From NCBI RefSeq assembly GCF_900090045.1, contig NC_041788.1, forward strand, positions 434,001-498,000: a stretch of 64,000 nucleotides of DNA, in the 5' to 3' direction. Within the stretch, counting starts at the first letter, position 1. Each line of letters begins with the position of its first letter. The stretch comes from Plasmodium malariae. Its lineage: Eukaryota > Apicomplexa > Aconoidasida > Haemosporida > Plasmodiidae. Made by a program: the position numbers and the translations under genes. Shown here piece after piece: positions 1-11,920 of this stretch. The notes beneath the pieces are model-generated. The model saw only the letters and a list, made by a program, of their open reading frames with translations. It was not told the origin of the DNA and ran no database searches.

Positions 1-584
1 TTCTTTTTCTAAAATACATAAAAGTCTTTTTATTTCATCGTCGTCATTACCCATTATCCTTTTACCTTCATCAGTTTTTTGCTTATCTACCTTAACGGAC
101 ATTTCCTCATCTATTCTTTGCTCAATCCAAAAATAATTTTGAGCTTGTTTGCAATATTTCTCTCTTAAAACACCCTCAATCACGATTGAATTAAGACACT
201 TTTTTACTCTGTTAACACAGTTATTCTTCGATTCTTCGTCAACAAATTTATATTCATACTTTTTTTCAAATCCTCGTAAAACTTTTAAAATATTTTCGGT
301 TTTCTCTATTTCACTAAATATTTTTTTTTTTATTAGCACCATGTGGCAATAATTGATACAAAAGGTCAATTGATGCATTAAACTCTACATTTACAAGTTT
401 CTTAATTTCTTCTCTAAGGAGGCCACTCTTATAATAATCATTTGTATTCGTAGTTCTTATCACCCACTCTAACTGTTATGCGCTCCTCTATGTTAGATTC
501 TTCTTCGTTCATGCATCCATCAAAGCACATAAAAAGTGCGTATATGACGAAAATATGGATTTGTATAAACGTTTATATATTCAT
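1..584 (-). pseudogene. Copy 1: P27/25-like pseudogene, cut by window edge
   Basis: The copy is visible from its start codon (584-582) down to the window edge and is clearly broken. Codon 4 is TAA (575-573) where intact copies have TAC, a single-base change inside the signal segment. Near 440 two bases are missing in the tyrosine-rich stretch, shifting the frame. A second shift lies in the T run at 321-331. Following the three frames in turn gives recognisable family landmarks: signal segment, YEYK, NVEFNAS-like, C-x-x-RVK, EKYC, YFWIEQR and DEEMSVK, up to the start of the LEKE helix. The remaining C-terminal part is outside the window. Three independent lesions make this a real pseudogene and not a sequencing slip. 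Confidence 0.85.
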
Positions 585-1807
585 AACTAATAATAAATTT
601 ATAGATGGAAAATTATCTAGTATGTAAATAAAAATAAGTTTATATACTAAAAGTATTCCAAATTCTCTAAAATAATGCACTTATTGATGCGTTATATTAT
701 CTATAAACTATAGAGTACTTAAAAAAATATATATGCTATTCAGAGATAAAAATTTCTATAGTATAATACAAGAATTTCAATAGATTATAGGAATAAAATA
801 TTTTTTATTTAGTTGAAAACTCATTCTTTCATAATTAAAAGAAGGGTTCATTTATATATATCAGTATTATATATATATTGCTAAATTAATGGTTTTATAT
901 ATTAATATATCCCTTTTAATTTTTGTATTTAAAATGGTATGTTTGAAAAATTTTGAAAAATAGAATAAAAAAAAAAAAAAAATTCATTATTAATTTTTTT
1001 GTGCCTTTTAAATTTAAATTCTTAATTATTATAATTTTATTCCTTAATAGATGCCTTTAATATAAATTATTCTTGTTTTACTAAAGATCAATTATGCTGA
1101 AATACTCCAGCAAGAGATACAACCATTTTCTCTTTTGAATAATTTTTTGTAAGATTCAAAAATTATAGCTGCATTTTTTCCTCATAGTAAAAAAAAAACT
1201 ACGCATTAATTATATTACTTCACTGATTATTAAGAGAAATATAGAGTTTATAAACAAAAGAAAAAAATATTTTATAAATATAGAAAATTTAATTTTTTTT
1301 TCATCTAATTTATTTAATATCTTTTTATATATCTTGGTCAAAAGAGAGAACATATCATATATCTACTTTTTTTTATGCATAAAAAAAATACATTTTCACG
1401 TTAACATAAGTTACGAATTAGTAAAAACGTAAAATTCATAATTAAAAGGAGTCATAAAAAAATGCATTAAATTATGTAGTTAAAAAAAAATGATGCACGA
1501 AGAAAAAAGAACAATTAAAAGAACTATACAAAATTATAAATTTATTTTCAACAAAAAATTGCATAATATATATATGAATTAAAGTGCCTCAAAAGATCTA
1601 TCCTCATCCATATTTTCCGTATCGCTTTAATGCAAAGATAAAAATAAATTATGCATAAAAATTGGAAGAGAACATAAGAGAAAAGCATCCTTAAGTACAA
1701 ATAATTATTCATACATCTTAAAGCGTGTTACAAAAATATTTGAATTATTAATAGAAAAATAGTGGTGTACACATTATAACGAGTGATTTGGTTATCCCAG
1801 TAGTGAG

Positions 1808-2572
1808 TCAGTTTTTCCTATCAGTAATCGAGTTTTCTTTAAGGGATTCATATGGTCTACGTGGTTGATCTTCAGGATTTTCGGGTATTTTCATGGGTTC
1901 TTCATTTATGGTTATTCTTAAAACATCAAGAAGGAAATCTTCAATTGTAATTATGGTATTTTCAATCATTTCTTCAGAAAATTTTATATTTTTATCTTTT
2001 TCTAAAACACTTATAAGTCTTTTTATTTCGGTTTCATTATAACAAATGTCTTCTTTCTCCTTCTGACTTTTTTGGTTATCTATCTTAAGGGACATTTCCT
2101 CATCTACTTTTTGTTCAATCCAAAAATATTTTATAGCTTGTTCGCAATATTCTTCCGTTAAAATACCTTTAATTACGATTAAATTAAGACGCCGTTTTAT
2201 TCTACTAACACACTTATTCCTGGATGTGGTATCCTTAAAATTGCATCCTTCCATCAATTCAATTTGTTTAACAACATTTAAAATATTTCCAGGATCCTCC
2301 ATCATATGAAATATTTTTGCTTTATCTGTACCATACTGCAATAAATAATACAAAAAGTCAACTGTTGCAAGAAATTCTATATTTCCAAGTTTCTTAACTT
2401 CTTCTTTGACTGGGCCAATCTTCAATAGATCATATTTGTATACATGAGGTGGGGAATTTTCTGAATTTAAACTCTGTTCCTTTGATTCACCGTTCTTCAT
2501 ACTTGCAGAGGCGCACTTAATATGTGTGCATAGGACGAAAAAGTGGATGAATAAAAAGGTGTATATATTCAT
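1808..2572 (-). CDS. Copy 2: secreted P27/25-like protein
   Basis: Intact single-exon gene of 254 residues if started at the family start MNIYTF (2572); an in-frame ATG four codons upstream is less likely because other copies do not share it. Residues 1 to about 22 form a hydrophobic signal segment ending in a Cys-containing stretch. The core contains KLGNIEFLATVDFLYYLL, a C-x-x-RIKRRL helix, EEYC, YFWIEQKVDEEMSLK, and KFSEEMIENT followed by FLLDVLR. The charged, proline-rich tail (EPMKIPENPEDQ-like) is probably disordered. It is diverged from the blocks on its right and resembles copies 6 and 13 in using EEMI in place of SEGMI. Function unknown; if it keeps the Pfg27 fold it would be an RNA-binding-type helical dimer, but the signal segment suggests secretion. 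Confidence 0.85.
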   Translation of the reverse strand: MNIYTFLFIHFFVLCTHIKCASASMKNGESKEQSLNSENSPPHVYKYDLLKIGPVKEEVKKLGNIEFLATVDFLYYLLQYGTDKAKIFHMMEDPGNILNVVKQIELMEGCNFKDTTSRNKCVSRIKRRLNLIVIKGILTEEYCEQAIKYFWIEQKVDEEMSLKIDNQKSQKEKEDICYNETEIKRLISVLEKDKNIKFSEEMIENTIITIEDFLLDVLRITINEEPMKIPENPEDQPRRPYESLKENSITDRKN

Positions 2573-3796
2573 GACGAACAACAATTTTTTAGAAGAAAAA
2601 TTCTCTAATAAATAAAAACAACTGTTTTATTTTCTGAAATTGCTCAAATTCTCTGTAATAATACAACTATATGTGATATTTCTATAATTATTCCACAGAA
2701 ATAAATAAAATATATCTAATAAACATCCATTAATTCTTATAATAAAATATAACTTCAACAGATTAAATGAAATATTTTTTAATTTATTTAAAATTTAGAT
2801 TCTTTTTGAATTAACAAGAATTTTCATTCATACATAATAGTATAATATAAAATGCTAGACTAATTGTCTTATGTTAATATACCTTGTTTCTTTCTAGTTG
2901 TAAAATAGTAACTTTTAAAAAATTTTGAAATAAAAAAAAATATATATATTTGTGTTCATAAACTTTCCTTTTATTAGAAAAAAAACAAAAACGAAAATAC
3001 ATTTTTAATTTTTTTGTTTTTAACATTAAATTCTTAATTATTCTAACTTCTTTTATTGCACGATACATTCCGTTTATGCATATTATTCCCTTAACAATAA
3101 ACAAAAAATTTCAAACAAAACATATAATATATTCCTTTTACATAATGATTTCTAAGATAAAAAAATAAGTATATTTTTTCTATATAATATAAAAAAAATT
3201 GGTATTAAATATACCACTATCACATACTACGAATTAAAATATATATTTCATAAACAAAAAAGGAAAAACCTTTTTTATAAATACAAAAATTGCAATTTTT
3301 TTGCTTCTATTTTGTTAAATACTAATTATATAACTAATTTAAATAATAAACTATTGAAAGCTTTGATTTTTTTTTTTTTGTTCTATAACTTCCATTTTAC
3401 TTCAAAATATGTTTCACATTCATAAAAATGTAAAATTAAAGACTACAAACGCAATAAAATTGTGTAATTAAAAGAAAAACATGTATAAGAAAAAAAATAT
3501 TAATTAAATATACTACAAATGTACATATTTATTTTAACCAAAAAAATTATACATTATATCAATGAACTACAAATATACATCAAACGTTGTATCTCCTTGA
3601 TATTTTTTTTAATCATTAATGCATTTTTAAGAAAACATCATATTCATAAAAAAGAGAAGAGCGAATATATGAGAAGTTTACATTAAAACGGATTATTTAT
3701 ATAATTCCAGAGATGTTAAAAAAAATTTTTTTTAAACTAATACAAAAATATATAGGAAAAAATTAATACATGTGGTTCTACAATCTAAATCATAAA
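2573..3796. other. Type spacer of the array (landmarks recur in all units)
   Basis: This gap between copies 2 and 3 is gene-free and stands for the other spacers. Reading away from the start codon (rising coordinates), recurring landmarks are: an AATAAATTT-like leader; an A/T-rich stretch with poly(T) or poly(A) near 2930-2960; a block around 3055-3090 containing a GATGC/GATACATTCC-like element followed by TATTATTCCC; a short C tract with ATTACTAAGTAAAATATA-like sequence near 3215-3240; a poly(T) run near 3370; an ATTAATGCA block near 3617; and a GTGGTGTACACAT-like site (degenerate here) just beyond the next gene's stop codon. Order and spacing recur in the other spacers I compared, so they were copied with the genes and probably carry promoter and 3' signals. 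I see no second gene in any spacer. Confidence 0.6.
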
Positions 3797-4576
3797 TCAA
3801 TTTTTCTCGTGAGTAGTCGAGTTTTCACTGGGGGCTTTATTTGGTTTATGCACTTTGCCTTCACTCTGCTCGCGTGCATTTTTAGATGGTACTTCTTCTT
3901 TGGGTATTCTTACTAAATCAAGAAGGAAATCCTGAATTGTACTTACAATGCATTCAATCATCCCTTCTGATAGTTTTAAGGCTTTAGCTTTTTCTAATTT
4001 ACTTATAAGATCTTTTATTACAATTTTATTAAGGCACATGCGATCTTTCTCTTCCTCACTTTCTAGCTTATCTACCTTAACAGACATTTCCTCATCTGTC
4101 CTTTGTTCAATCCATAAAACTTTTTTAACTTCTTCGCAATATGCATCATCCGTTAAAACACCTTCAATTACAATAAAATTAAGACGCTTTTTTATTCTAT
4201 TAATACATTTTTCTCTGGATAATTTATCCTTAAAATGATATCTATACTTGCTTTGAAATCTGTCAAGACTGCCTGTAGTATAAAAATTTTTGTCTATCAT
4301 ATTATGTGTTTCTTTTTTACCTTTATAGGGATACTTAAAGTTATACATAGCATCAAGTGTTGCATGAAACTCTACATTTCCAAGATCCTTAACTTCTTCT
4401 CTAAGTGAGTCACTCTGTAAATTCTTATATTTGTATTTATAGGGAGGATCATATATATAAGTTACTGTTGTTGAATTACCCTTCTTAGTAACAATCCTTT
4501 TGGTCCAGGGACCAGAACACTTAATAAATGCGCATAAAATTAAAAATTGGATTTGTAAAAACGTATATATTTTCAT
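3797..4576 (-). CDS. Copy 3: secreted P27/25-like protein, subfamily A
   Basis: Intact 259-residue product from MKIYTFLQ (4576); an ATG two codons upstream is also in frame. The signal segment is followed by a basic linker, a YKYKYK stretch, and DLGNVEFHATLDAMYNF. Core landmarks are C-INRIKKRLNFIVIEG, DAYC, VLWIEQRTDEEMSVKVDKLES, RMC, and KALKLSEGMIECIVST with FLLDLVR. Subfamily A (copies 3, 4 and 5) shares VLWIEQR where other copies have YFWIEQR, and the EKAKALKLSEGMIE helix. It is identical to copy 5 across the stretch from the second Cys to the DKLES helix, including at DNA level over much of that region, which suggests gene conversion or recent duplication. The tail is charged and Ser/Asn-rich. 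Confidence 0.87.
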   Translation of the reverse strand: MKIYTFLQIQFLILCAFIKCSGPWTKRIVTKKGNSTTVTYIYDPPYKYKYKNLQSDSLREEVKDLGNVEFHATLDAMYNFKYPYKGKKETHNMIDKNFYTTGSLDRFQSKYRYHFKDKLSREKCINRIKKRLNFIVIEGVLTDDAYCEEVKKVLWIEQRTDEEMSVKVDKLESEEEKDRMCLNKIVIKDLISKLEKAKALKLSEGMIECIVSTIQDFLLDLVRIPKEEVPSKNAREQSEGKVHKPNKAPSENSTTHEKN

Positions 4577-5814
4577 GCCCAATTATAAACTTTTGGGAAA
4601 ATGTTTTGGGTTAATATTAATAAAAACAAATTTATTATTTTCAAAAATTGAATGAATGCTCTAAAATAATGCATCTACTGCGATATTATTATAAATGCTA
4701 CATAGCAATAGATAAATTATATCTAATATACCTTCGCTAATTCATATAATAAACCTCTATTTCAAAAGATTAAATAAAATATTTTTTAATTCGTTTAAAA
4801 TTTAGATTCTTTCATAATTTACAGAATAAATTCATTTATAACAGATTTATATAAATCGCTATATTTGTACTTATATATTAATATATGTTGTTATTTTTTT
4901 GTAGTAAAATAGTATGTTTAAAAAATATTGAAAACAAAAAATATGTATTTTTATTTTTATTAATATTTTTCTAAAAAATAAGAGAAATACATTTAAAATT
5001 TTTTTATTCTTTTTAATGTAAAGTTCATAATTATTCTGATTTCTTCTATTACATGATGCATACCTTTTATATATATTAATCCCATTCCACTAAAGAACAA
5101 TTTGCTATTAAAACATACAGTATTTTTCTTCTAAATAAGTATTTTTAAGCTAAAAAAAAATATATATTTTTTTTTTGTATAGTATAAAATAAATAAGCAT
5201 TAGCTATACACCCTTCGCCAATTACTAAGTAAAATATATTGCTCATAAACAATAATGGAAATACTTCTTTTATAAATAAAAAAAGTTGAATTTTTTTGAT
5301 TCCATTTTGCTTCATATGTAAATGTATATCTAGTTTAAATAAGAAACTACCAAGAGTTTTGGTTTTTTATTTTTTTTTAGTGTATAACTGCAATTTTACT
5401 TCAACATATATAACAAATTCATAAAAATATAAAATTAAAAATTAAAAAGACATAAAAATAAATGAAATAAAATATGTAAATTAAAAAATAAAAATAATGC
5501 ATAAAGAAGTAAGTTCAATTATATATTCTACAAATGAATAAATTTATTTTCACAAAAAAATTTCAAATAATATAAATGAACTACAAATATACATCAAACA
5601 TTCTACCGCTTAGATATTCCTTTAGACTCATTAATGCATGTTTAAGGAAACAGTATATATATAAAAAGAAAGAAGAGGAAATATTTGAGAAGTTTATTTT
5701 AAAACGAATAATTATTTATATATTCTCATACGCTTAAAATTTTATTTTTTTAAATTAATAGAAAAATAAATGGGTACAAAATATTACGTGTGGCACTAGA
5801 GTTTAAATTACAAA

Positions 5815-6597
5815 TCAAATTTTCTTATGAGTAGTTGCGTTTTCTTTGGGGTGTTCATTTGGCTTATTATGTTTGCCTTCTTTCTTTTCGTAGGCATCTT
5901 TAGATGGTAATTCTCCTTTGTACGTTCTTACTATATCAAGAAGGAAGTCCTCAATAGTACTTAGAGTGTTTTCAATCATCCCTTCTGATAGTTTTAAAGC
6001 TTTAGCTTTTTCTAATTTACTTATAAGGTCTTTAATTTCAACTTCATTACGACACATGCGATCTTTCTCTTCTTTACTTTCTAGCTTATCTAAGATAACA
6101 GATATTTCCTCATCTACCCTTTGTTCAATCCATAAAACTTTTTTAACTTCTTCGCAATATTCATCATCTGATAAAATGCCTTCAATTACAATAAAATTAA
6201 GACGCTTTTTTATTCTACTAATACAGTGTTTTTTAGATATTTCATCCTTGAAACTATATTCATACTTCTGTTGAAATCTTGAAAGGCTACCTGGAATGTA
6301 AGCTCCCTTCTGTATCATATCAAATAATTCTTCTTTAGATATACGAAGATACTTTAAGTTATACAAAGCATCAAGTGTTGCATGAAACTCCACGTTTCCA
6401 AGTTTCTTAACTTCTACGCTAACTGGGCAACTCTCTATGTTTTTATATTTGTATTCATAGGGTGGATGATACTCCACATGCACTGTTGCTATTCCATTAC
6501 GCCAAGTAATATACTGTTTGGTCCAGGGTACAGAACCGCCCTTTATAAGTACAAATCTTATGAAAATTTGGATTTGTAGAAACGTGTATATATTCAT
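5815..6597 (-). CDS. Copy 4: secreted P27/25-like protein, subfamily A
   Basis: Intact gene of 260 residues starting MNIYTFLQIQIF, with a hydrophobic signal segment to about residue 22. Subfamily A features are present: YEYKYKN, KLGNVEFHATLDALYNLKYL, C-ISRIKKRLNFIVIEG, DDEYC, VLWIEQRVDEEISV, RMC and KALKLSEGMIENT with FLLDIVR. The acidic residue pattern after WIEQR differs slightly from copies 3 and 5 (EEISVILDKLES). The C-terminal tail is Lys/Asn/Pro-rich and ends THKKI, close to copy 3. Spacing to both neighbours is within 50 bp of the array mean. No lesion seen. Confidence 0.87.
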   Translation of the reverse strand: MNIYTFLQIQIFIRFVLIKGGSVPWTKQYITWRNGIATVHVEYHPPYEYKYKNIESCPVSVEVKKLGNVEFHATLDALYNLKYLRISKEELFDMIQKGAYIPGSLSRFQQKYEYSFKDEISKKHCISRIKKRLNFIVIEGILSDDEYCEEVKKVLWIEQRVDEEISVILDKLESKEEKDRMCRNEVEIKDLISKLEKAKALKLSEGMIENTLSTIEDFLLDIVRTYKGELPSKDAYEKKEGKHNKPNEHPKENATTHKKI

Positions 6598-7781
6598 GGA
6601 GAATAAAAAATTTTTGTAAAGAAAATATGGGTAAACATAAATAAAAATAAATTTATTTTTTTCAAAAATTAAACAAATGATCTAAAATAGTGCACCCATA
6701 TATAATATTTTTATAAATATTCCTCAGCAATGGATAAATTATATCTAAATTTATTAATTCATATAATAAAATGCAACTTCAAAAGATTAATGAATATATT
6801 TTTTAATTTGTTTAAAATTTTGATTCTTTTATAATTTACTAAATGTTCCATATAAAAAAGAATTATATAAATCGAGAGATTTATATGTATGTGCTAATAT
6901 ATTTTGTTTCTTTCTAGTTGTAAAACAATATATTTAAAAAATTTTGAAAAACAAAATAAGAAAAAAAAAACAAAAATATATTTTTAATTTTTTTTCTCTT
7001 TTTAAGTTAAAATTCATAATTATTCTGACTTCTTTTATATCACGATCCATTCCATTTGTATATATTATTTACATATTAATAAAGAACAAATTACTATCAA
7101 AACATACAATTTTCATTTAAATCAATATTTCTAATTATAGAAAATAGTAAGCATATTTTTTCTGTATAATATAAAAAAAATACATATTAACGTTTCCCCC
7201 TTAACCATTTACTAAGTAAAATATATCATTTATCAACAAAAAAGGAATGACTTCTTTCATAAATACAAAAATTGCAATTATTTTGCTTTTATTTTGTTTC
7301 ATATCTGACGATATATATATTTTAAATAAAAAACTACTGAAAGTTTAAATTTTTTTCTTTTTTTAGTGAATAACTACCATTTTACTTTAAGATTTGTTAC
7401 AAATTCATAAAAATGTAAAATTAAAAAGACAAAAGAAATAAAATATAATCAGTAATTTAAAAAAGAAGGTGCATAAAAAAACAGCAATTAAATACAATGC
7501 AAATGAATAAATTTATTTTCACCAAAAAATTAAACATGATACAAATAAACTACAAATATATATCAAATATGCTACTGCTTTGCTATTTCTTTTTTACTAA
7601 TTAATGCATGTTAAATGAAACAGTATATCTATAAAAAAAGAGGAGGGAATATATCAAATTATTAAAATAAAACAAATAATTATTTATATATTTCCAGACG
7701 TTAAAAAACAACTTTGAACAATTAATAGAAAAATAGATGGATACAAATCATTATGTGTGGTTTTACAATTTAAATCTTTAA

Positions 7782-8564
7782 TCAATTTTTATTATCAGTA
7801 GCCGAGTTTTCATTCATCGATTTAGTTGATTTATTTTGTTTGTTTTCACTCTTTTCGTGTGAGTTTTTAGATGGTACATCTTCTTTGGATGTTCTTAATA
7901 CATCAAGGAGGAAATCCTCAATTGTACTTACAATGCATTCAATCATCCCTTCTGATAGTTTTAAGGCTTTAGCTTTTTCTAATTTACTTATAAGATCTTT
8001 AATTTCAACTTTATTATGACACATTTGATCTTTCGCTTCCTCACTTTCTAGCTTATCTACCTTAACAGACATTTCCTCATCTGTCCTTTGTTCAATCCAT
8101 AAAACTTTTTTAACTTCTTCGCAATATGCATCATCCGTTAAAACACCTTCCCTTATTAAATATGTAACACGCTTTATCATTCTATTAATACAATTTTCCT
8201 TGGATATTTCATCCTTAAAATTATATCCATACGTGCTTAAAAATCTTAGAAGACTACCTAGAAAGTAATAATTTTTTTTTATCATTTCAAATATTTTTTT
8301 TTTACCTCTATAAGGAAACTTAAAGTTATACAAAACATCAAGTGTTGCATGAAACTCTACATTTCCAAGATCCTTAACTTCCTTTCTAAGTGCGCCATTC
8401 TGTAAATTCTTATATTTGAATTCGTAAGGAGGTTCATATACCACATGTACTGTTGTCCATCCATTACGAGTAGTAGTATACTGTCTGGTCCAGGCTGAAG
8501 AAACGAACTTCATAAGTGCAAATGGTATAAAAATTTGGATTTGTAGAAACGTGTATATATTCAT
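7782..8564 (-). CDS. Copy 5: secreted P27/25-like protein, subfamily A
   Basis: Intact gene of 260 residues from MNIYTFLQIQIF. It shares its N-terminal architecture with copy 4 (aromatic-rich linker, YEFKYKN) but its central and C-terminal core with copy 3 (DAYC, VLWIEQRTDEEMSV, EGMIECIVST). This mosaic pattern suggests recombination within the subfamily. The helix normally reading RIKKRLNFIVIEG is altered to RMIKRVTYLIREG, a change not seen in the other members I compared. All three core cysteines are present. The tail is Ser/Lys/Asn-rich. Confidence 0.87.
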   Translation of the reverse strand: MNIYTFLQIQIFIPFALMKFVSSAWTRQYTTTRNGWTTVHVVYEPPYEFKYKNLQNGALRKEVKDLGNVEFHATLDVLYNFKFPYRGKKKIFEMIKKNYYFLGSLLRFLSTYGYNFKDEISKENCINRMIKRVTYLIREGVLTDDAYCEEVKKVLWIEQRTDEEMSVKVDKLESEEAKDQMCHNKVEIKDLISKLEKAKALKLSEGMIECIVSTIEDFLLDVLRTSKEDVPSKNSHEKSENKQNKSTKSMNENSATDNKN

Positions 8565-9856
8565 GGCGAATAATAAATTTTTTGGAGAAAAATTAGGGAG
8601 AACAATAAAATTAAATTATTTTCAAAAATCAAGCAAATGATCTAAAATAGTGCACCCATATGTAATATTTTTATAAATATTCCTCAGCAATGGATAAATT
8701 ATATCTAATATAAATTTATTAATTCATATAATAAAATGCAACTTCAAAAGATTAATGAATATATTTTTTAGTTTGTTTAAAATTTTGATTCTTTCATAAT
8801 TTACAAAATGGTTCATTTATAACATAGTAATATAAATCGCTAGATTTGTTGTAATATATTAATATATCTTTTTTCTTTTTAGTTGTAAAATGGTATCTTT
8901 AAAAAATTTTGAAAAAAAAAAAAATAAATAAAATATATATATATATTTTATGTTTATTATCCTTCCTATTTTTTTAAAGAAAAACAAAAATACATTTTTA
9001 ATTTTTCTTTTTTTTTTTACTTTTATCTTCTTAATTATGACTGCTTTTACTGCACAATGATGCCGCTTATATATATTGTTCGCGTTTTATGTAAAGAAAT
9101 AGTCTAGCAAAATATAAAATTTTTTATTTTTTTTAATAGTCATATCTGAGCAAAAAATTATATCTATATATTTTCTGTAATGTATAATAAAATTACGCTT
9201 AAACTATTCACCATCATCTATCACTACGTAAAATATATCGTTTCTAAACATATAAGGAAAAAATCCCTTTATAAGCACAAAAAATTCATTTTTATGACTT
9301 TTATTTTGTTTAAAGTCATACTATATATCTACGTTAAATAATAAATAACAGAAAGTATTACTCTTTTTTTATTTTATTTTTTTATTTTCATTAAATACGG
9401 TTTACATCAATTTAATGTGCAAATTATTAAAAATGTAAAATTAAAAATTAAAAATTAAAAATTAAAAATCACAAAACGAAATTCACCAAATTTTATATGG
9501 TTAAAAAACGAGGTATCGTGAAAAAAGTACAGTTTACATACACTCTATAAATGTATAAATCTGTTATCTATATAAAATTACGCATTATATGAACAGACTA
9601 CAAAAATACGTCAAACGTTCTACAACTCTGATAGTTTCTTCATATCATTAATGCACGCTTACTAAAACAAAATATCTTTAATGAAAAAATCAAAATATAT
9701 GAGAAAAACATACTTTAAAATCGATAATTATTTATATATTTTAAAACGTGTTAAGAAATTTAAATTAATAGAAAAATACGGGTGTACACATCATTATAAG
9801 AAAGCGTGATCATCCTATATATTTAAGAATCTTTCTTATTACTAATTTAATTTTCA

Positions 9857-10597
9857 TTAAAAATTCCACATGCTGTACTGCTCTGGAGCATTCATCTCAT
9901 TCATGAAGTCAAAGTCTGTATCTATCATGGATGTTCTTAATACATCAAGAAGGAAGTCCTCAACTGTATCTACAGTACTTTTTATCATTTCTTCTGATAG
10001 TTTTATACCTCTACCTTTCTCTAAAACATTTATAAATTTTTTTATTTCATCTTTATTTTTACACATTTCTGATTTCTCATCATAAGTTTTTTCCTTATCT
10101 ACCTTAAGAGACATTTCTTCATCCACCCTTTGTTCAATCCAGAAATATTTTTGAGCTTGTTTGCAATATTCTTCTGATAAAGTACCATCCTTTATAATAA
10201 AATCAAGACGCCTTTTTATTCTACTAATACAGTTTTCCTTGGATACTTTATCAATAAATTGATATCTGTACTTAAATTCAAATTCTCGAAGATGCAATAA
10301 AACGATATCAGTGTTATTTATTTTATGCAATAACATTTTCTTATCTGTGCCAAAATGCAGTAAAACATACAAAATGGAAATTGAAGTATCAAACTCTACA
10401 TCTCCAAGTTTCTTAACTTCTTCACTAATTGGGCCAATCGCCAAATGGTCATATGTAAATTCATACGGAGATTCAAATTTGTGACATGCTGTTTGCGTTG
10501 AAGCATCATAGGAATAACTGTTCTCGCATCTAGCAATGCACTTAAGAAGTGCGTACAGGACAAAAAATTGGATTTGTAAAAAGGAATATATATTCAT
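9857..10597 (-). CDS. Copy 6: secreted P27/25-like protein, intermediate type
   Basis: Intact 246-residue gene. The signal segment MNIYSFLQIQFFVLYALLKC is followed by a short Tyr/Ser linker with an extra Cys, then YEFTYDHL and KLGDVEFDTSISILYVLL. The core has C-ISRIKRRLDFIIKDG, EEYC, YFWIEQRVDEEMSLKVDKEK, MC-KNKDEIKKF and KLSEEMIKSTVDT with FLLDVLR. It sits between subfamily A (copies 3-5) and subfamily B (copies 7-12) and resembles neither closely. Its tail is short and acidic, ending in NMWNF-like aromatic residues (QYSMWNF), unlike the Lys/Asn tails of its neighbours. Confidence 0.86.
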   Translation of the reverse strand: MNIYSFLQIQFFVLYALLKCIARCENSYSYDASTQTACHKFESPYEFTYDHLAIGPISEEVKKLGDVEFDTSISILYVLLHFGTDKKMLLHKINNTDIVLLHLREFEFKYRYQFIDKVSKENCISRIKRRLDFIIKDGTLSEEYCKQAQKYFWIEQRVDEEMSLKVDKEKTYDEKSEMCKNKDEIKKFINVLEKGRGIKLSEEMIKSTVDTVEDFLLDVLRTSMIDTDFDFMNEMNAPEQYSMWNF

Positions 10598-11920
10598 GGA
10601 GAATAAAAAATTTTTGGAAGAAAAATTCGGGAATAAGTAAATAAAAATATATATTTTATTTCCTTAAAATTAAGCAAATGCTATAAAATAAAATGCCTAT
10701 TATGTAATATATTTATAAATGTTCTACAGTAATGCATAAAACGTTTCCAATATACATTCATATATTTTATTTATATTAATAAAATATAGTAACTTCAACA
10801 AATTAAAATATTTTTTAATTTATTTAAAATTTAGATTCCTTTATAATTAACAAAAATATTTATTCATATATAACATCAATATATAAAACGCTAAATAAGT
10901 GGTTATATATTAATATATCTCAATCATTTTTAATTGTAAAATAATATGCTCGAAAAATTTATAAAAAAAAAATATATATATATTTATATATATATATATT
11001 TTTGCAATCATTTACTTTTTTTAAAAAAAAAAAAACAAAAATACAATATTAGACTTTTTATTTTGTAAATATAAATTCATAATTATGACTCTTTTTATTT
11101 TACCATAGATGCTAATATATGTTATTCTCGTTTTCTAAAGAAAAACGTGTTCATAAAAAATAGCAAAATACATAATTTTTTTCTTTTAAAAAGATGTATT
11201 TCTACTAGAAAAGTTATACCCCTATTTTTTCCATATAGTATAATGTAATTAAAAATGAATTATATCCCTTTCACTCATTACTACTTAGAATATATCGTTC
11301 ATTAACAATAAGGAAAAAAATCCTTCATAAGCCAAAAAAATTGAATCTTTTGGCTTTCATTTTGTTTGATGTCGTACTAATTAATATACATTAAAAAATA
11401 AATAGCAGAACGTACTATTTTTTTTTTTTTTTTATTAATTACATTTTACATTAACATAGATTACGAATTTTTAAAAATGTAATATTTACAATTAAAAGAA
11501 ACAAAGGAGGAATTCCTTAAATTTTGTGTGGTTAAAAAAGGATGTATAGTTAAAAAAGTTCAATTAATTACACTAAAAAAAAGTATATATTTTCAAGGAA
11601 AAATTGTACATTATATAAATGTACGATAATAATACATAAAAAATTCAACACATCTGAAGTTTCCCTTTCTTCTTTAACGCAAGTTTAAGAACACAAAATA
11701 TATATATATATAAAAAAAAGACAGAAGTGAAAATTTTACTTTAGAACGGATAATTATTTATATATTTTAATAAGAGTTAGCAAAAACACCAAGTTATTGA
11801 TAAAAAAATAGTAGTGTATACATTATTTGGAGTTATATAGCATTCAGCATCTGCAATCAGTTTTTTTTATCATATATGGATATTTCGTTGGGGGGTTTAC
11901 ATCATTTATGAAGTGGAAAT

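Noticed and set aside
3948..4238. Plus-strand frames opposite array genes (also 5918-6274, 11913-12296, 24178-24549 and others)
   Set aside because: They recur antisense to the conserved core of each copy and their sequence is fully explained by the minus-strand coding constraint.
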